From Nocardia carnea NBRC 14403 (GTDB lineage Bacteria > Actinomycetota > Actinomycetes > Mycobacteriales > Mycobacteriaceae), in the NCBI RefSeq assembly GCF_000308515.1, contig NZ_BAFV01000057.1:1-64000 (forward strand): a stretch of DNA of 64,000 bases, in the 5' to 3' direction. Within the stretch, counting starts at the first letter, position 1. Each line of letters opens with the position of its first letter. Under the pieces are notes generated by a model that saw only the letters and a program-made list of their open reading frames with translations, was not told the DNA's origin and made no database searches. Below are positions 41,390 through 49,165 of this stretch, one piece after another. Both the position numbers and the translations under genes were made by a program.

Positions 41390-42409
41390 TCACCGGCGGC
41401 GCAGCGCCGGATCGAGCAATGCGGGTGGCGTATCGAACTTTTCGCCGGGGGCGAGGTCGATACCGGGGGCAACGATGGTGTCGATCGCGTCGAGGACATC
41501 GGCGGAGAGCACAGTATCGACCGCTGCCGGCTGGGATTGCAGATGATCCAGGGTGCGTGGGCCGATGATCGCGCTGGTCACGCCCGGGTGCGCGGTCACG
41601 AAACCGAGTGCCAGCCGGATCAGGGACAACCCGGCGTCGGCGGCGAGAACGGCCAGTTTCTCGACGGCATCCAACTTCGCACGGTTGGCGGGAATCGTGG
41701 TATCGAAACGGTCCGGGAGCATCGCCGACCGGCTGGTCGAGATTTTCCGGTCCGCCCGGATGGCGCCCGACAGCCAGCCCGAGGCCAGTGGGCTCCAGGC
41801 CAGTACCCCGAGCCCGTACTCCTCGGCGACGGGCAGTACGTGGGCTTCGATCCCGCGTTGCAGGATCGAGTAGGCAGGTTGTTCGGTAACGTAGCGACTC
41901 AGCCGGTTCTCCCGCGCCGCCCATTGCGCCTGGACGATCCGGTAGGCGGGGAACGTCGAGGAACCGAAGTAGCGGATCTTGCCCGCGCGTTGCAGGTCGG
42001 TCAGCGCCGACAGGGTCTCGTCGTCGCCGGTGTCCGGATCCCACCGGTGCATCTGGTAGAGGTCGATATGGTCGACGTTCAGCCGGCGCAGGCTGTCGTC
42101 CACGGCCGTCATCAGCCAGCGCCGTGAACTGCCTCGATGGTTGCGTTCGTCGCCCATCGGCATGGTCGCTTTCGTGGCCAGCACGATATCGTCGCGACGC
42201 CCGGCGATGGCTTTGCCGACCATCCGCTCCGATTCGCCCTGGCTGTACATATCCGCGGTGTCGATGAGGTTGATACCGCCGTCCAGCGCGACGTCGATCA
42301 TGGCCGTGACCTCGTCCTGAGTCGTTTTCCCGATACCCCCGAAGTTCATGGCACCGAGTACGAGGGTGCTCACCTGTACGCCGGTCCGGCCCAAGCTGCG
42401 GTACTGCAT
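41390..42409 (-). CDS. Aldo/keto reductase
   Basis: The 339-aa NADPH-dependent (beta/alpha)8 reductase starts with MQYRSLGRTGVQVSTLVLGA. The catalytic tetrad is visible: Asp and Tyr in INLIDTADMYSQGESE, Lys in IVLATKATMP and His in IDLYQMHRWD, while the C-terminal cofactor block reads VTSAIIGPRTLDHLQ. ATG 42409 follows GGAGG. It is divergent from a TetR regulator; two identical-pattern palindromes in the spacer make repression by that protein very likely. The LLM gene follows 48 bp later. Confidence 0.92.
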   Translation of the reverse strand: MQYRSLGRTGVQVSTLVLGAMNFGGIGKTTQDEVTAMIDVALDGGINLIDTADMYSQGESERMVGKAIAGRRDDIVLATKATMPMGDERNHRGSSRRWLMTAVDDSLRRLNVDHIDLYQMHRWDPDTGDDETLSALTDLQRAGKIRYFGSSTFPAYRIVQAQWAARENRLSRYVTEQPAYSILQRGIEAHVLPVAEEYGLGVLAWSPLASGWLSGAIRADRKISTSRSAMLPDRFDTTIPANRAKLDAVEKLAVLAADAGLSLIRLALGFVTAHPGVTSAIIGPRTLDHLQSQPAAVDTVLSADVLDAIDTIVAPGIDLAPGEKFDTPPALLDPALRRR

Positions 42410-42479
42410 ATTTTTTCCTCCATGAGAGTGGGAACGCGACCCGCTCGACTCCGGCGGTGCGACCCTGGCATCCTGAAAG

Positions 42480-42522
42480 CGGAACAACGTTCCGATAACC
42501 AACATACGGAACAATGTTCCGT
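42480..42522. promoter_or_regulatory. Two tandem 15-bp operators CGGAAC-N3-GTTCCG
   Basis: Site 1 (42480-42494) is CGGAAC-AAC-GTTCCG and site 2 (42507-42521) is CGGAAC-AAT-GTTCCG, the latter flanked by A/T to give a 17-bp perfect palindrome. Centres are 27 bp apart. They lie in the spacer between the aldo/keto reductase and TetR genes. Confidence 0.85.
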
Positions 42523-42554
42523 TTGCCAACCGGAAGGACGGAGGTCGCTGCCCA

Positions 42555-43193
42555 GTGGCCGAAAAAGACACCCCCGAACCGGCCCCACGTAAACGGGCCG
42601 ATGCCCGGCGCAACGAGCAAACCCTGCTCGACGCGGCCGCCACCGCATTCGTCGAATCCGGAGTCGGCGTACCCGTCCGCGATATCGCCGCCCGCGCCGG
42701 TGTCGGCGTCGGCACCATCTACCGCCACTTCCCCACCCGCGCCGACCTCATCGTCGCGGTCTACCGCCACCAGGTGGAAGCCTGCGCCGCAGCAGGCCCC
42801 GAACTACTGGCCGAAGGCCCCACTCCGCACGCCGCCCTGACCCGCTGGATCGACCTGTTCGTCGACTTCCTGGTCACCAAACACGGTCTCGCCGAGGCAC
42901 TCCAATCCGACAACGCCGCCTTCGAATCCCTGCACGCCTACTTCATCGACCGGCTGCTTCCGGTCTGCACCGAACTGCTCGACGCGGCCGTGGACGCCGG
43001 CGAGATCGTGGCCGATATCGAGCCCTACGAATTGATGCGCGGCGTGGGCAACCTCTGTGTCGGCGCCGGTGGTGATCCCCGCTACCACGCGCGGCGAATG
43101 GTCGGGCTGTTGATAAGAGGTCTGCGCACCCGCCGGCACCGCCCGCGAGAGTGGTCAGGAATCGAGAAGCACCGGTCACCGCACCGTCATTAA
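42555..43193 (+). CDS. TetR/AcrR-family regulator of the aldo/keto reductase
   Basis: The 212-aa protein has a canonical TetR N-terminus (RADARRNEQTLLDAAATAFV, VPVRDIAARAGVGVGTIYRH, FPTRADLIVAVYRHQV) and a C-terminal SBP-type domain with QSDNAAFESLHAYF. GTG 42555 is supported by GGAGG. The double palindrome at 42480-42522 lies 33 bp upstream, so the protein very likely represses both itself and the divergent reductase. The last 20 residues are an Arg/His-rich extension (RTRRHRPREWSG...), which may be a recent change of the stop codon. Confidence 0.9.
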   Translation: MAEKDTPEPAPRKRADARRNEQTLLDAAATAFVESGVGVPVRDIAARAGVGVGTIYRHFPTRADLIVAVYRHQVEACAAAGPELLAEGPTPHAALTRWIDLFVDFLVTKHGLAEALQSDNAAFESLHAYFIDRLLPVCTELLDAAVDAGEIVADIEPYELMRGVGNLCVGAGGDPRYHARRMVGLLIRGLRTRRHRPREWSGIEKHRSPHRH

Positions 43194-43254
43194 CGTCGTC
43201 CTCATCGAGATCGCGGGGCACCCAGCCGGACGCGAACCGGCCGAGGAGGACGAG

Positions 43255-43737
43255 ATGAACTGGAACAAACGAACCCGGCAGACGCACCGGGTGGTGGCGA
43301 TCGCATTCGTGGCGACCGTCGTCGTCACGGTCGCGGTCATGGCCGCGCAGGGACCGGTCCGGGTCTCCTATCTCCCACTGCCCCCACTCGCCCTGCTCCT
43401 GTTCTCCGGCCTGTATCTGTACGTGCGGCCGTACGTCGGCAAGCCGACCGCAGAGACCGGGCCTCGCCGTGCTCGAGTTCGTTCGACCGGAGTGCGGGCG
43501 CTGCACCGTTCGGCGGCCGCTTTCTTCGTGGTGAGCATTGCCGTCACGACCGCCACCTTGGCGTTGCAGGGACCGATGTGGGTGTCCTACCTGCCACTCG
43601 CGCCGCTCGTCGTGCTCCTCGGCAGCGGCCTGTTCATGCTCACGCGGCCGAGCGCGAGCCGGCGCACCGGTGCCGGCGATGAGGACGGCGCCATCGGCCG
43701 GCAGTCGGCGGTGACACGTTCATCGGCGACGCAATAA
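43255..43737 (+). CDS. Four-helix membrane protein made of two repeated halves
   Basis: The 160-aa protein consists of two similar units of about 50 residues. Unit 1 (about 9-61) reads THRVVAIAFV...QGPVRVSYLPLPPLALLL and unit 2 (about 82-134) reads LHRSAAAFFV...QGPMWVSYLPLAPLVVLL. Each has two membrane helices joined by a Q-G-P-x-x-V-S-Y-L-P-L motif. The C-terminus is polar. ATG 43255 follows a strong GAGGAGGAC. It lies 61 bp after the TetR gene. The family is unknown; the clean duplication shows selection for a repeated pseudo-symmetric membrane unit. Confidence 0.75.
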   Translation: MNWNKRTRQTHRVVAIAFVATVVVTVAVMAAQGPVRVSYLPLPPLALLLFSGLYLYVRPYVGKPTAETGPRRARVRSTGVRALHRSAAAFFVVSIAVTTATLALQGPMWVSYLPLAPLVVLLGSGLFMLTRPSASRRTGAGDEDGAIGRQSAVTRSSATQ

Positions 43738-43846
43738 ACAGGTCGGATACGAGGCAGCCCGGGGAGTGACGCGATGGTCGAAGGCACCCGGTTACGCCGG
43801 ATCCGGTTGGGTGCCCGCCGCCCGCATCGCCGCAGTTGAAACGCGG

Positions 43847-45334
43847 TCAGCGCCGAATGCGCGCGTTCCGGATGGCGGTGCGGTACTGGATCCAGCGCCC
43901 GGTCGAACTGGACGAAGCACACACCAATGCAAGCCCGGTAATGATCATGAGACTCCCGAACACTACGACGGCTATCGGAACCAGTTCTCCGTCGAAGGTG
44001 AGCCCGACGAGACCGATCGCCGGGATGAGCATTCCGATGACAGAGCAGATGATCGTCAGAATGCGCCCGATACGGTTACCCGACAACAGATACATTCCGG
44101 CGGCGGTCCACAGCAGCATCGCCATCGCCGCCCCCAGCAACCCGATAATCGCCGTATCCAGCTCGCGAAAAGGATCATCGCCGGTAGCGAGATCAATAGA
44201 AAACACCAGGAGAACGAAGAACAGACCGGTGGGAGCCAGTCCGGCGAGCAAGGTGATGATTGCCGCGGTGAAGGGTGCAACCCTGGATGGCTTCGGCCCT
44301 GCCCATTCCTGCCGGCCGCCCATGTCAGGCCGATATGGGTAGGGATGTCGGCCTATCTCGGGCCCGGGCAGCGGCCAGGCGGATGGAGCGGATGGCGGCG
44401 GGGCAGGCTCAGCGGCGGGCGGGGTCCTCGGCACGTGCGGTGGCCGGTTCACCACAGTCGGCACGGACCGGGAAACAGGCGCCGCGATATGCCGGCCTTC
44501 CAGCGTGTCGCGGGCTGCCGTGGTGAACTCGGCGCAACTGACGAACCGGTCCTCACGCTTTTTGGCCATCCCGCGTTCGAGGACCGCGTCGATGGCCGGA
44601 GGAAGATCGGGGCGAGCGGCAGTGAGCCGTGGCACCGGCTGCGAAATATGTCCCATCACCACCTGCCCCGGGTTCGTCGCCGCATACGGCGACCGCCCGG
44701 CCAAGATGGTGAAAAGCGTGCAGGCCAGCGAATACTGGTCGCTACGGTGGTCCACCGGCTCCCCGGTCAACTGTTCGGGCGACCCGTAGGCCAGTGTTGC
44801 GGTGAAGGTCCCGGTGGCAGTGAGTTTCGTATTCGTGGCATCGGTGAGCCGGGCGATACCGAAATCGGTGAGCACCGCGTGGGATTCGCGGAATGCGTCC
44901 GCTCCCGCGATCAGAATGTTGGCCGGCTTCACATCACGGTGCAGCACTCCGCAGCTGTGCGCGTAGTCCAGCGCCGCCGCGGTTTCGCCGAGCAACCGCA
45001 CCGCCGTCGCGGGCGGATACGCCCTGGCATCCCAGGATGCGGCGTCGGTTCCGCGGATGTATTGCATAGCGATCCACAGATGCCCGTCGTCGGTTCCGCG
45101 ATCGAACACCCCCACGATCCCCGGATGTTCCAGCCGGGCGACGACATCGGCCTCGCGTTCGAAGCGACGGGACAGTTCGGGATCGGTGGACACCTCCCGG
45201 TTCAGCAGTTTCAATGCGACACTGCGCGGCAGCCGCGGATGCCGGGCGAGGTAGACCGTCCCCATCCCACCACGGCCGAGGACCCCCTCGACCTGGTATC
45301 CGGCGAAGGTCGCACCCACCCCCAGCACTGTCAC
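43847..45334 (-). CDS. Serine/threonine protein kinase with C-terminal membrane domain
   Basis: The 495-aa protein has a complete Hanks-type kinase domain in residues 13-275: glycine loop GRGGMGTV (20-27), ATP lysine K42, catalytic HRDVKPAN (132-139), DFG (157-159) and the APE-like YGSPEQL. A proline-rich linker (about 290-345) leads to four predicted membrane helices (about 352-475) in place of the PASTA or beta-propeller sensors common in actinobacterial kinases. The N-terminal kinase is cytosolic. Substrate and stimulus are not evident; no phosphatase or FHA gene is adjacent. Confidence 0.92.
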   Translation of the reverse strand: MTVLGVGATFAGYQVEGVLGRGGMGTVYLARHPRLPRSVALKLLNREVSTDPELSRRFEREADVVARLEHPGIVGVFDRGTDDGHLWIAMQYIRGTDAASWDARAYPPATAVRLLGETAAALDYAHSCGVLHRDVKPANILIAGADAFRESHAVLTDFGIARLTDATNTKLTATGTFTATLAYGSPEQLTGEPVDHRSDQYSLACTLFTILAGRSPYAATNPGQVVMGHISQPVPRLTAARPDLPPAIDAVLERGMAKKREDRFVSCAEFTTAARDTLEGRHIAAPVSRSVPTVVNRPPHVPRTPPAAEPAPPPSAPSAWPLPGPEIGRHPYPYRPDMGGRQEWAGPKPSRVAPFTAAIITLLAGLAPTGLFFVLLVFSIDLATGDDPFRELDTAIIGLLGAAMAMLLWTAAGMYLLSGNRIGRILTIICSVIGMLIPAIGLVGLTFDGELVPIAVVVFGSLMIITGLALVCASSSSTGRWIQYRTAIRNARIRR

Positions 45335-45401
45335 TCCTTCTGTCCGGCGAACTCCGTGGACGCTACCGCACTTTCGGGTCCCGGGGCCGCCGGCGGCCGC
45401 G

Positions 45402-46106
45402 TCACTTCCCGGCCGGTGCCCGATCGACGGTCACGACAGCGATCACGAGCAGAACCTGCCCGACCACATAGGTGAGCATCACCCAGAAGCCGTGCCCGGG
45501 TAGTTCCATATCGGTGAATGCGCGCAGGGCGATCAGGGAATCGGAGATCAGGAAGATCGCGCCGCCCACCCCGGCCGTCCGGCCGAGCCCGGTCGCCAGC
45601 ACCGCCATGGTCACCAATGCCAGGCCGTACACGATGACCGGCACCAGAAGCGTGCCGGCCTGCTCCCGACAGAGCGCCACCAGAATCACGAGCGCGACGG
45701 CGTACACCGCGACCGCGGCGGGCCGGGCCAGTAGTGATTGCCGGTGGTAAGGCCAGAAAGCCGCGGCGTAGAACAGTTGCGCCACCAGGAAGCAGCCCAC
45801 CAAGGCCAGGAATCCGCCGTCCCCGGCAACGAAACGCGGCACCGTATCGCCGAGCCACGAGAAGAACAGCGCGACCAGGACCAGCCGGACCAGCCGGCTA
45901 CGGGGTCCGTTCGTCCCCGCGAACAGTGCCGCGGCGAGTAATGGCATGAGGAGCACCTGCGTGATATCGGAGACGACCCCCTCCGGCGCCGCGATCTGAG
46001 CAACCAGATGCACGCCGGTGACGCCGGCCAGCGCCGCGAAGGCGACCCACATCCTCGCCGCGGCACCACCGGCCACCGGCAACCTCTCTCCGCCGCTCGA
46101 GCTCAT
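45402..46106 (-). CDS. YhhN-family membrane protein (lysoplasmalogenase-like)
   Basis: The 234-aa protein has about eight membrane helices and the family landmarks KPLLMP-like QVLLMPLLAAALF, FFSWLGDTVPRFV (conserved LGD) and IFLISDSLIAL (conserved SD). YhhN/TMEM86 proteins include lysoplasmalogenases, which cleave the vinyl-ether bond of lysoplasmalogens; many bacterial members have untested activity. Start ATG 46106 is used, though a later ATG (MWVAFAALAG) would remove the first 18 polar residues. The gene is 67 bp downstream of the kinase start, in the same direction, and divergent from the AmpG-like gene. Confidence 0.85.
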   Translation of the reverse strand: MSSSGGERLPVAGGAAARMWVAFAALAGVTGVHLVAQIAAPEGVVSDITQVLLMPLLAAALFAGTNGPRSRLVRLVLVALFFSWLGDTVPRFVAGDGGFLALVGCFLVAQLFYAAAFWPYHRQSLLARPAAVAVYAVALVILVALCREQAGTLLVPVIVYGLALVTMAVLATGLGRTAGVGGAIFLISDSLIALRAFTDMELPGHGFWVMLTYVVGQVLLVIAVVTVDRAPAGK

Positions 46107-46174
46107 CCCGACCTTCCATCGCCACCGGCCTGCAGGATATCCGGCACCGCACCGGTGTCTGCCAGGATGACCGC

Positions 46175-47473
46175 ATGAGAACCATGGCGCGACCCGGCAC
46201 GATCTCCGCCGGGACTCTGGTTCTGCTGACCGCTCTCTACTTCGCGCAGGGGCTGCCGTACGGGTTCTTCACCCAGGCGCTGCCCGTGGTGCTCCGCGAA
46301 TCCGGGTTTTCCCTGATCGAGATCAGTGCCACCGGTGTTCTGTTCGCGCCGTGGGCATTGAAATTCCTGTGGGCGCCCTATGTCGACAGCTACGGCACCC
46401 GGCGGCAATGGCTGCTGACGTTGCAACTCACCAGTTCGGCGATCGCTTTCGGGCTCGCCTGCCTGGACCTCTCCTCGTCGTTGCGCTGGCTCCTCATCGG
46501 GATCGCCGTGGTGAACGCCGTATCCGCGACCCAGGATGTCGCCACCGACGGACTCGCCGTCCAGCTGCTGGGTCCGCAGGAACGCGGTCTGGGGAACGGG
46601 ATCCAGGTCGGCGCCTACCGGATCGGCATGATCGTCGGCGGCGGCGCGCTGCTCTGGTTGTTCGCGCTCGCGGGCTGGCGGAGCCTGTTCGCCGCGATGG
46701 CGATTCTGCTTCTGCTGACCACTATCCCGGTGTGGTGGTTACCGCGGACCCCGGAACGCACTGAACAGAAGACACCGCCCCGCCCGACCGCTTTGACGAC
46801 CGGGTGGTGGAAACGGTTACGACGACCGGGGATGCTCACGTTCATCCTGCTCATCGGCGGTTTCAAATTCGGGGATTCGATGGGCTCGGCAATGGTCGGC
46901 CCGTTCATGTCCGATGCCGGACTCACCCTCGGCCAGATAGCCCTCGTGAAGGGCGCGCTGTCATCGGCCGGCGCGCTCGCGGGCGCGGCGCTGGGTGGCT
47001 GGCTGTGCTTCCGGTACGGCCGCCGCCGCGCCCTGCTGATCGGCGGGGTCACCCAGACAGCCGGCCTGGCTCTCTATCTGATCGCCTCACTCGGAACCGG
47101 CGGTTTCGGCCTGATCGTCACCGCGAGCCTCGCCGAGCACATCCTCGGCGGCGCCGCGACCGTCGCGGTGTTCACCCTCATGATGGACGCCTCGGACCGC
47201 GACCACGCCGGTAGCGACTACACCCTGCTGGCCTGCGCGGTCGTGACGGTGCAGGGGATCGCGGGTTTCGCGGCGGGGACGGTCGGCGAACTCCTCGGCT
47301 ACCCGGCCCTGTTCGGGTCGAGCCTGGTCCTGTCCGGTCTCGGTTGCGCGGTACTGATCATCGCGACAGATCGCGGCAAGGGGCCCAGCGGTGTGCGCGA
47401 AGTGTGGGACAGTCCGCGGCCGGCTCCGCCCCGGGGCACCACAACGGCGGCCGGCCGGCTCTCCACGTCGTAG
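46175..47473 (+). CDS. MFS transporter, AmpG-like
   Basis: The 432-aa protein has 12 predicted membrane helices and AmpG-like signatures: ALYFAQGLPYGFFTQALPVV, the first loop WAPYVDSYG, VVNAVSATQDVATDGLAVQL and QVGAYRIGMIVGGGALLWL. AmpG imports anhydromuropeptides for cell-wall recycling in Gram-negatives; in actinobacteria similar proteins may move other solutes. A cytosolic loop is rich in Arg and Trp (WWLPRTPERTE). The C-terminus is Pro-rich. The ATG follows CCAGGATG. It is divergent from the YhhN gene by 68 bp. Confidence 0.8.
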   Translation: MRTMARPGTISAGTLVLLTALYFAQGLPYGFFTQALPVVLRESGFSLIEISATGVLFAPWALKFLWAPYVDSYGTRRQWLLTLQLTSSAIAFGLACLDLSSSLRWLLIGIAVVNAVSATQDVATDGLAVQLLGPQERGLGNGIQVGAYRIGMIVGGGALLWLFALAGWRSLFAAMAILLLLTTIPVWWLPRTPERTEQKTPPRPTALTTGWWKRLRRPGMLTFILLIGGFKFGDSMGSAMVGPFMSDAGLTLGQIALVKGALSSAGALAGAALGGWLCFRYGRRRALLIGGVTQTAGLALYLIASLGTGGFGLIVTASLAEHILGGAATVAVFTLMMDASDRDHAGSDYTLLACAVVTVQGIAGFAAGTVGELLGYPALFGSSLVLSGLGCAVLIIATDRGKGPSGVREVWDSPRPAPPRGTTTAAGRLSTS

Positions 47474-47601
47474 CCGAGCCGATGCGCATCCTCATCACTC
47501 GGTTCGAGTAGTGAGACGGCGGACAGCATGCGGCCGAAGCGAGCCCGATGTGCGTCCGGTTCCGGGATGAGATCGGCACGGATACAGCTGTCACCGCGAC
47601 T

Positions 47602-48306
47602 TCAGCGGGCCTCCACCGTTTCACGGGGGACAGCGTGTGCGCCGCGCAGCCAGTGCATCATCCGGTACATCAGCTGCGTGGCGCCGGGCATGAAACCCGA
47701 GCCGTGGTGATAGGAGGCGTCCATGGTGCTGACGACGATTTCTGCGGCGAATGTGCCTGCGTCGTAGTACATCACGGTGTTGCTGTGCCCGGGAATGGCC
47801 CGGTACGGGGTGCCCCAGGGGTCTTCGATCTCGGTATCCGCATGGTCCGGCAGTTCTTCGAGCCGGACGAGCGGTACGGCCGTGGCGGGGTGGGTGAGAA
47901 CCCCGTGATAATGCCAGTGCACGGCGTCGTCGGCGAGGCCGTCCCAGAACGGGTGTTCCCGGTTGACCGAGCGGCGTCCGACATCCTCGCCGATCCGCCA
48001 GGCCCAGAAGTTCGTGCCGCGGCCGGTTTCGGTGGTGCCGGGTAGCCAGTCGCCGACGGTGTTCTCGCCGTCGATGTACATCCGCGCGCCGGGGGTATCG
48101 AGGAAGCCGACGAGGATCGGGGCGATACGGGCCAGCACACCCGGATGCAGTCTGGCCGCAACGTAGACGGCGTCGAAACCGTCGAGCCCGCCCGGTTCGA
48201 GATCGGGTGCGTAGACATCGACCGGGTCCATGGCGCGTACGGCGGGATCGCGCAGGTCCGCGAGGTGGAAGAAGCTGGCGGTGTGGACGAAAGCGACGCG
48301 GGTCAT
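47602..48306 (-). CDS. GATase1/ThuA-like protein, second gene of an iron-box operon
   Basis: The 234-aa protein begins with a flavodoxin/GATase-like strand MTRVAFVHTASFFHLADL and has PVDVYAPDLEPGGLDGFDAV, GARMYIDGENTVGDWLPGTT, HPFWDGLADDAVHWHYHG and a C-terminal SGFMPGATQLMYRMMHWLRG. The nucleophile Cys of true glutamine amidotransferases is absent, as in ThuA-like proteins. It shares the HP-x-WDG motif with the upstream gene, so the two are paralogues and may form a heterodimer. It is coupled by ATGA to that gene. An iron box 40 bp before the operon start suggests expression in iron limitation. Chemical function is unknown. Confidence 0.65.
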   Translation of the reverse strand: MTRVAFVHTASFFHLADLRDPAVRAMDPVDVYAPDLEPGGLDGFDAVYVAARLHPGVLARIAPILVGFLDTPGARMYIDGENTVGDWLPGTTETGRGTNFWAWRIGEDVGRRSVNREHPFWDGLADDAVHWHYHGVLTHPATAVPLVRLEELPDHADTEIEDPWGTPYRAIPGHSNTVMYYDAGTFAAEIVVSTMDASYHHGSGFMPGATQLMYRMMHWLRGAHAVPRETVEAR

Positions 48307-48950
48307 CGGGCCGTCTCCTGTAGCGCCGCGGCGCCCTCGAGGTAGGTGAGTGTACGTTCGCCGAGGTCGGCGGCGGAGGTGCCGGGGCGACTGAAAGCCT
48401 GCATATCGTTGCCGAGATGCAGGATGACCTCGCCGGTTCCGAGCGGGTAGGCCACGTCGACCGGTAGGCGACCCTGGCCGATCCCGGTGATCACGACAGC
48501 CCCTTCGGGCAGGTCGACGAGGTAGGCGTGGGCATAGAACCCCGCGACGCCGATATGTTCGAGATCTTCGAAAGTGTGCGTGCCGGGCACCCCGGTATTG
48601 AAGAGCACGTCGCGGCGGTCGACTCCGTCCCAGATCGGGTGCGATCCCATTTCGGTGAGCCATAGGTCGCGGGTCGTATGGAAGTCGAGTTTGCGGTATT
48701 CGGGCATGTTCTCGACGAACCGCTCCAGCGGATGGCCGTTGACGAGAATGCGCCCGCCGGCGCGCACCCAGGCCGACAGCCGGTCGGTGCGGGCGGCGAG
48801 AAAGCGCTGATCGCAGGCTCCGCTGACCATGATGCCGACGTAGGCGTCGAGGTCGATCCCGTCGAGGTCGTACACATCGCGGACGGCGATACGGGGCGTG
48901 TCTTCCGATGGTGAGGTGCGACGTTGGACGAGTTGCAGAACCGGGGGCAT
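48303..48950 (-). CDS. GATase1/ThuA-like protein, first gene of an iron-box operon
   Basis: The 215-aa protein has LDAYVGIMVSGACDQRFLAA, RLSAWVRAGGRILVNGHPLE, HPIWDGVDRRDVLFN, GVAGFYAHAYLVDLPEGAVV and GTGEVILHLGNDMQAF, an arrangement like class-I-GATase/ThuA folds. A Cys follows the nucleophile-type strand (SGACDQ) but in an unusual context. ATG 48950 has AAGGAG seven bases upstream. The product is soluble. An IdeR/DtxR-type box (48989-49007) lies in its promoter region, and the divergent operon is an ABC importer carrying the same box, so both belong to one iron-repressed system. I infer handling of an imported chelate, but no activity can be assigned. Confidence 0.65.
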   Translation of the reverse strand: MPPVLQLVQRRTSPSEDTPRIAVRDVYDLDGIDLDAYVGIMVSGACDQRFLAARTDRLSAWVRAGGRILVNGHPLERFVENMPEYRKLDFHTTRDLWLTEMGSHPIWDGVDRRDVLFNTGVPGTHTFEDLEHIGVAGFYAHAYLVDLPEGAVVITGIGQGRLPVDVAYPLGTGEVILHLGNDMQAFSRPGTSAADLGERTLTYLEGAAALQETAR

Positions 48951-48988
48951 CAAGACTCCTTCACCGGTAACGGAACGGCACGAGATAT

Positions 48989-49007
48989 AAAGGTTAGGCT
49001 AACCTAG
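48989..49007 (-). promoter_or_regulatory. Iron box 1 (IdeR/DtxR-type operator)
   Basis: AAAGGTTAGGCTAACCTAG contains the 15-bp palindromic core AGGTTAG-G-CTAACCT and matches the 19-bp actinobacterial consensus TTAGGTTAGGCTAACCTAA at 16 positions. It lies 38 bp upstream of the GATase1/ThuA-like operon, next to a TATAT -10-like stretch (minus strand). Confidence 0.9.
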
Positions 49008-49042
49008 CCGAGGAGCCAGGCCACTGCGCAGCACGGGATCGA

Positions 49043-49061
49043 GTTTCTGAACCGCAGAAAC
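49043..49061. promoter_or_regulatory. Palindrome GTTTCTG-N5-CAGAAAC between the iron boxes
   Basis: The perfect 7-bp inverted repeat (spacer AACCG) lies midway between the two iron boxes, upstream of the TTGACA of the importer promoter. It differs from the iron box, so it may be the site of a second regulator. Confidence 0.55.
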
Positions 49062-49068
49062 TTCACAA

Positions 49069-49093
49069 TTGACATGAGGTTAGGCTAACCTCC
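49069..49093 (+). promoter_or_regulatory. Importer promoter -35 element and iron box 2
   Basis: A perfect TTGACA (49069-49074) is followed at once by TGAGGTTAGGCTAACCTCC, whose core AGGTTAGGCTAACCT (49077-49091) is identical to that of box 1. A metallated IdeR dimer pair here would cover the region between -35 and -10. The importer operon starts 72 bp downstream. Confidence 0.88.
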
Positions 49094-49165
49094 AGTCACC
49101 GGCGGGGTGACGGCACCCCCACCGCCCGCACCCCGGCCGTCCTTGACTCCCCGAATTGAGGATCC

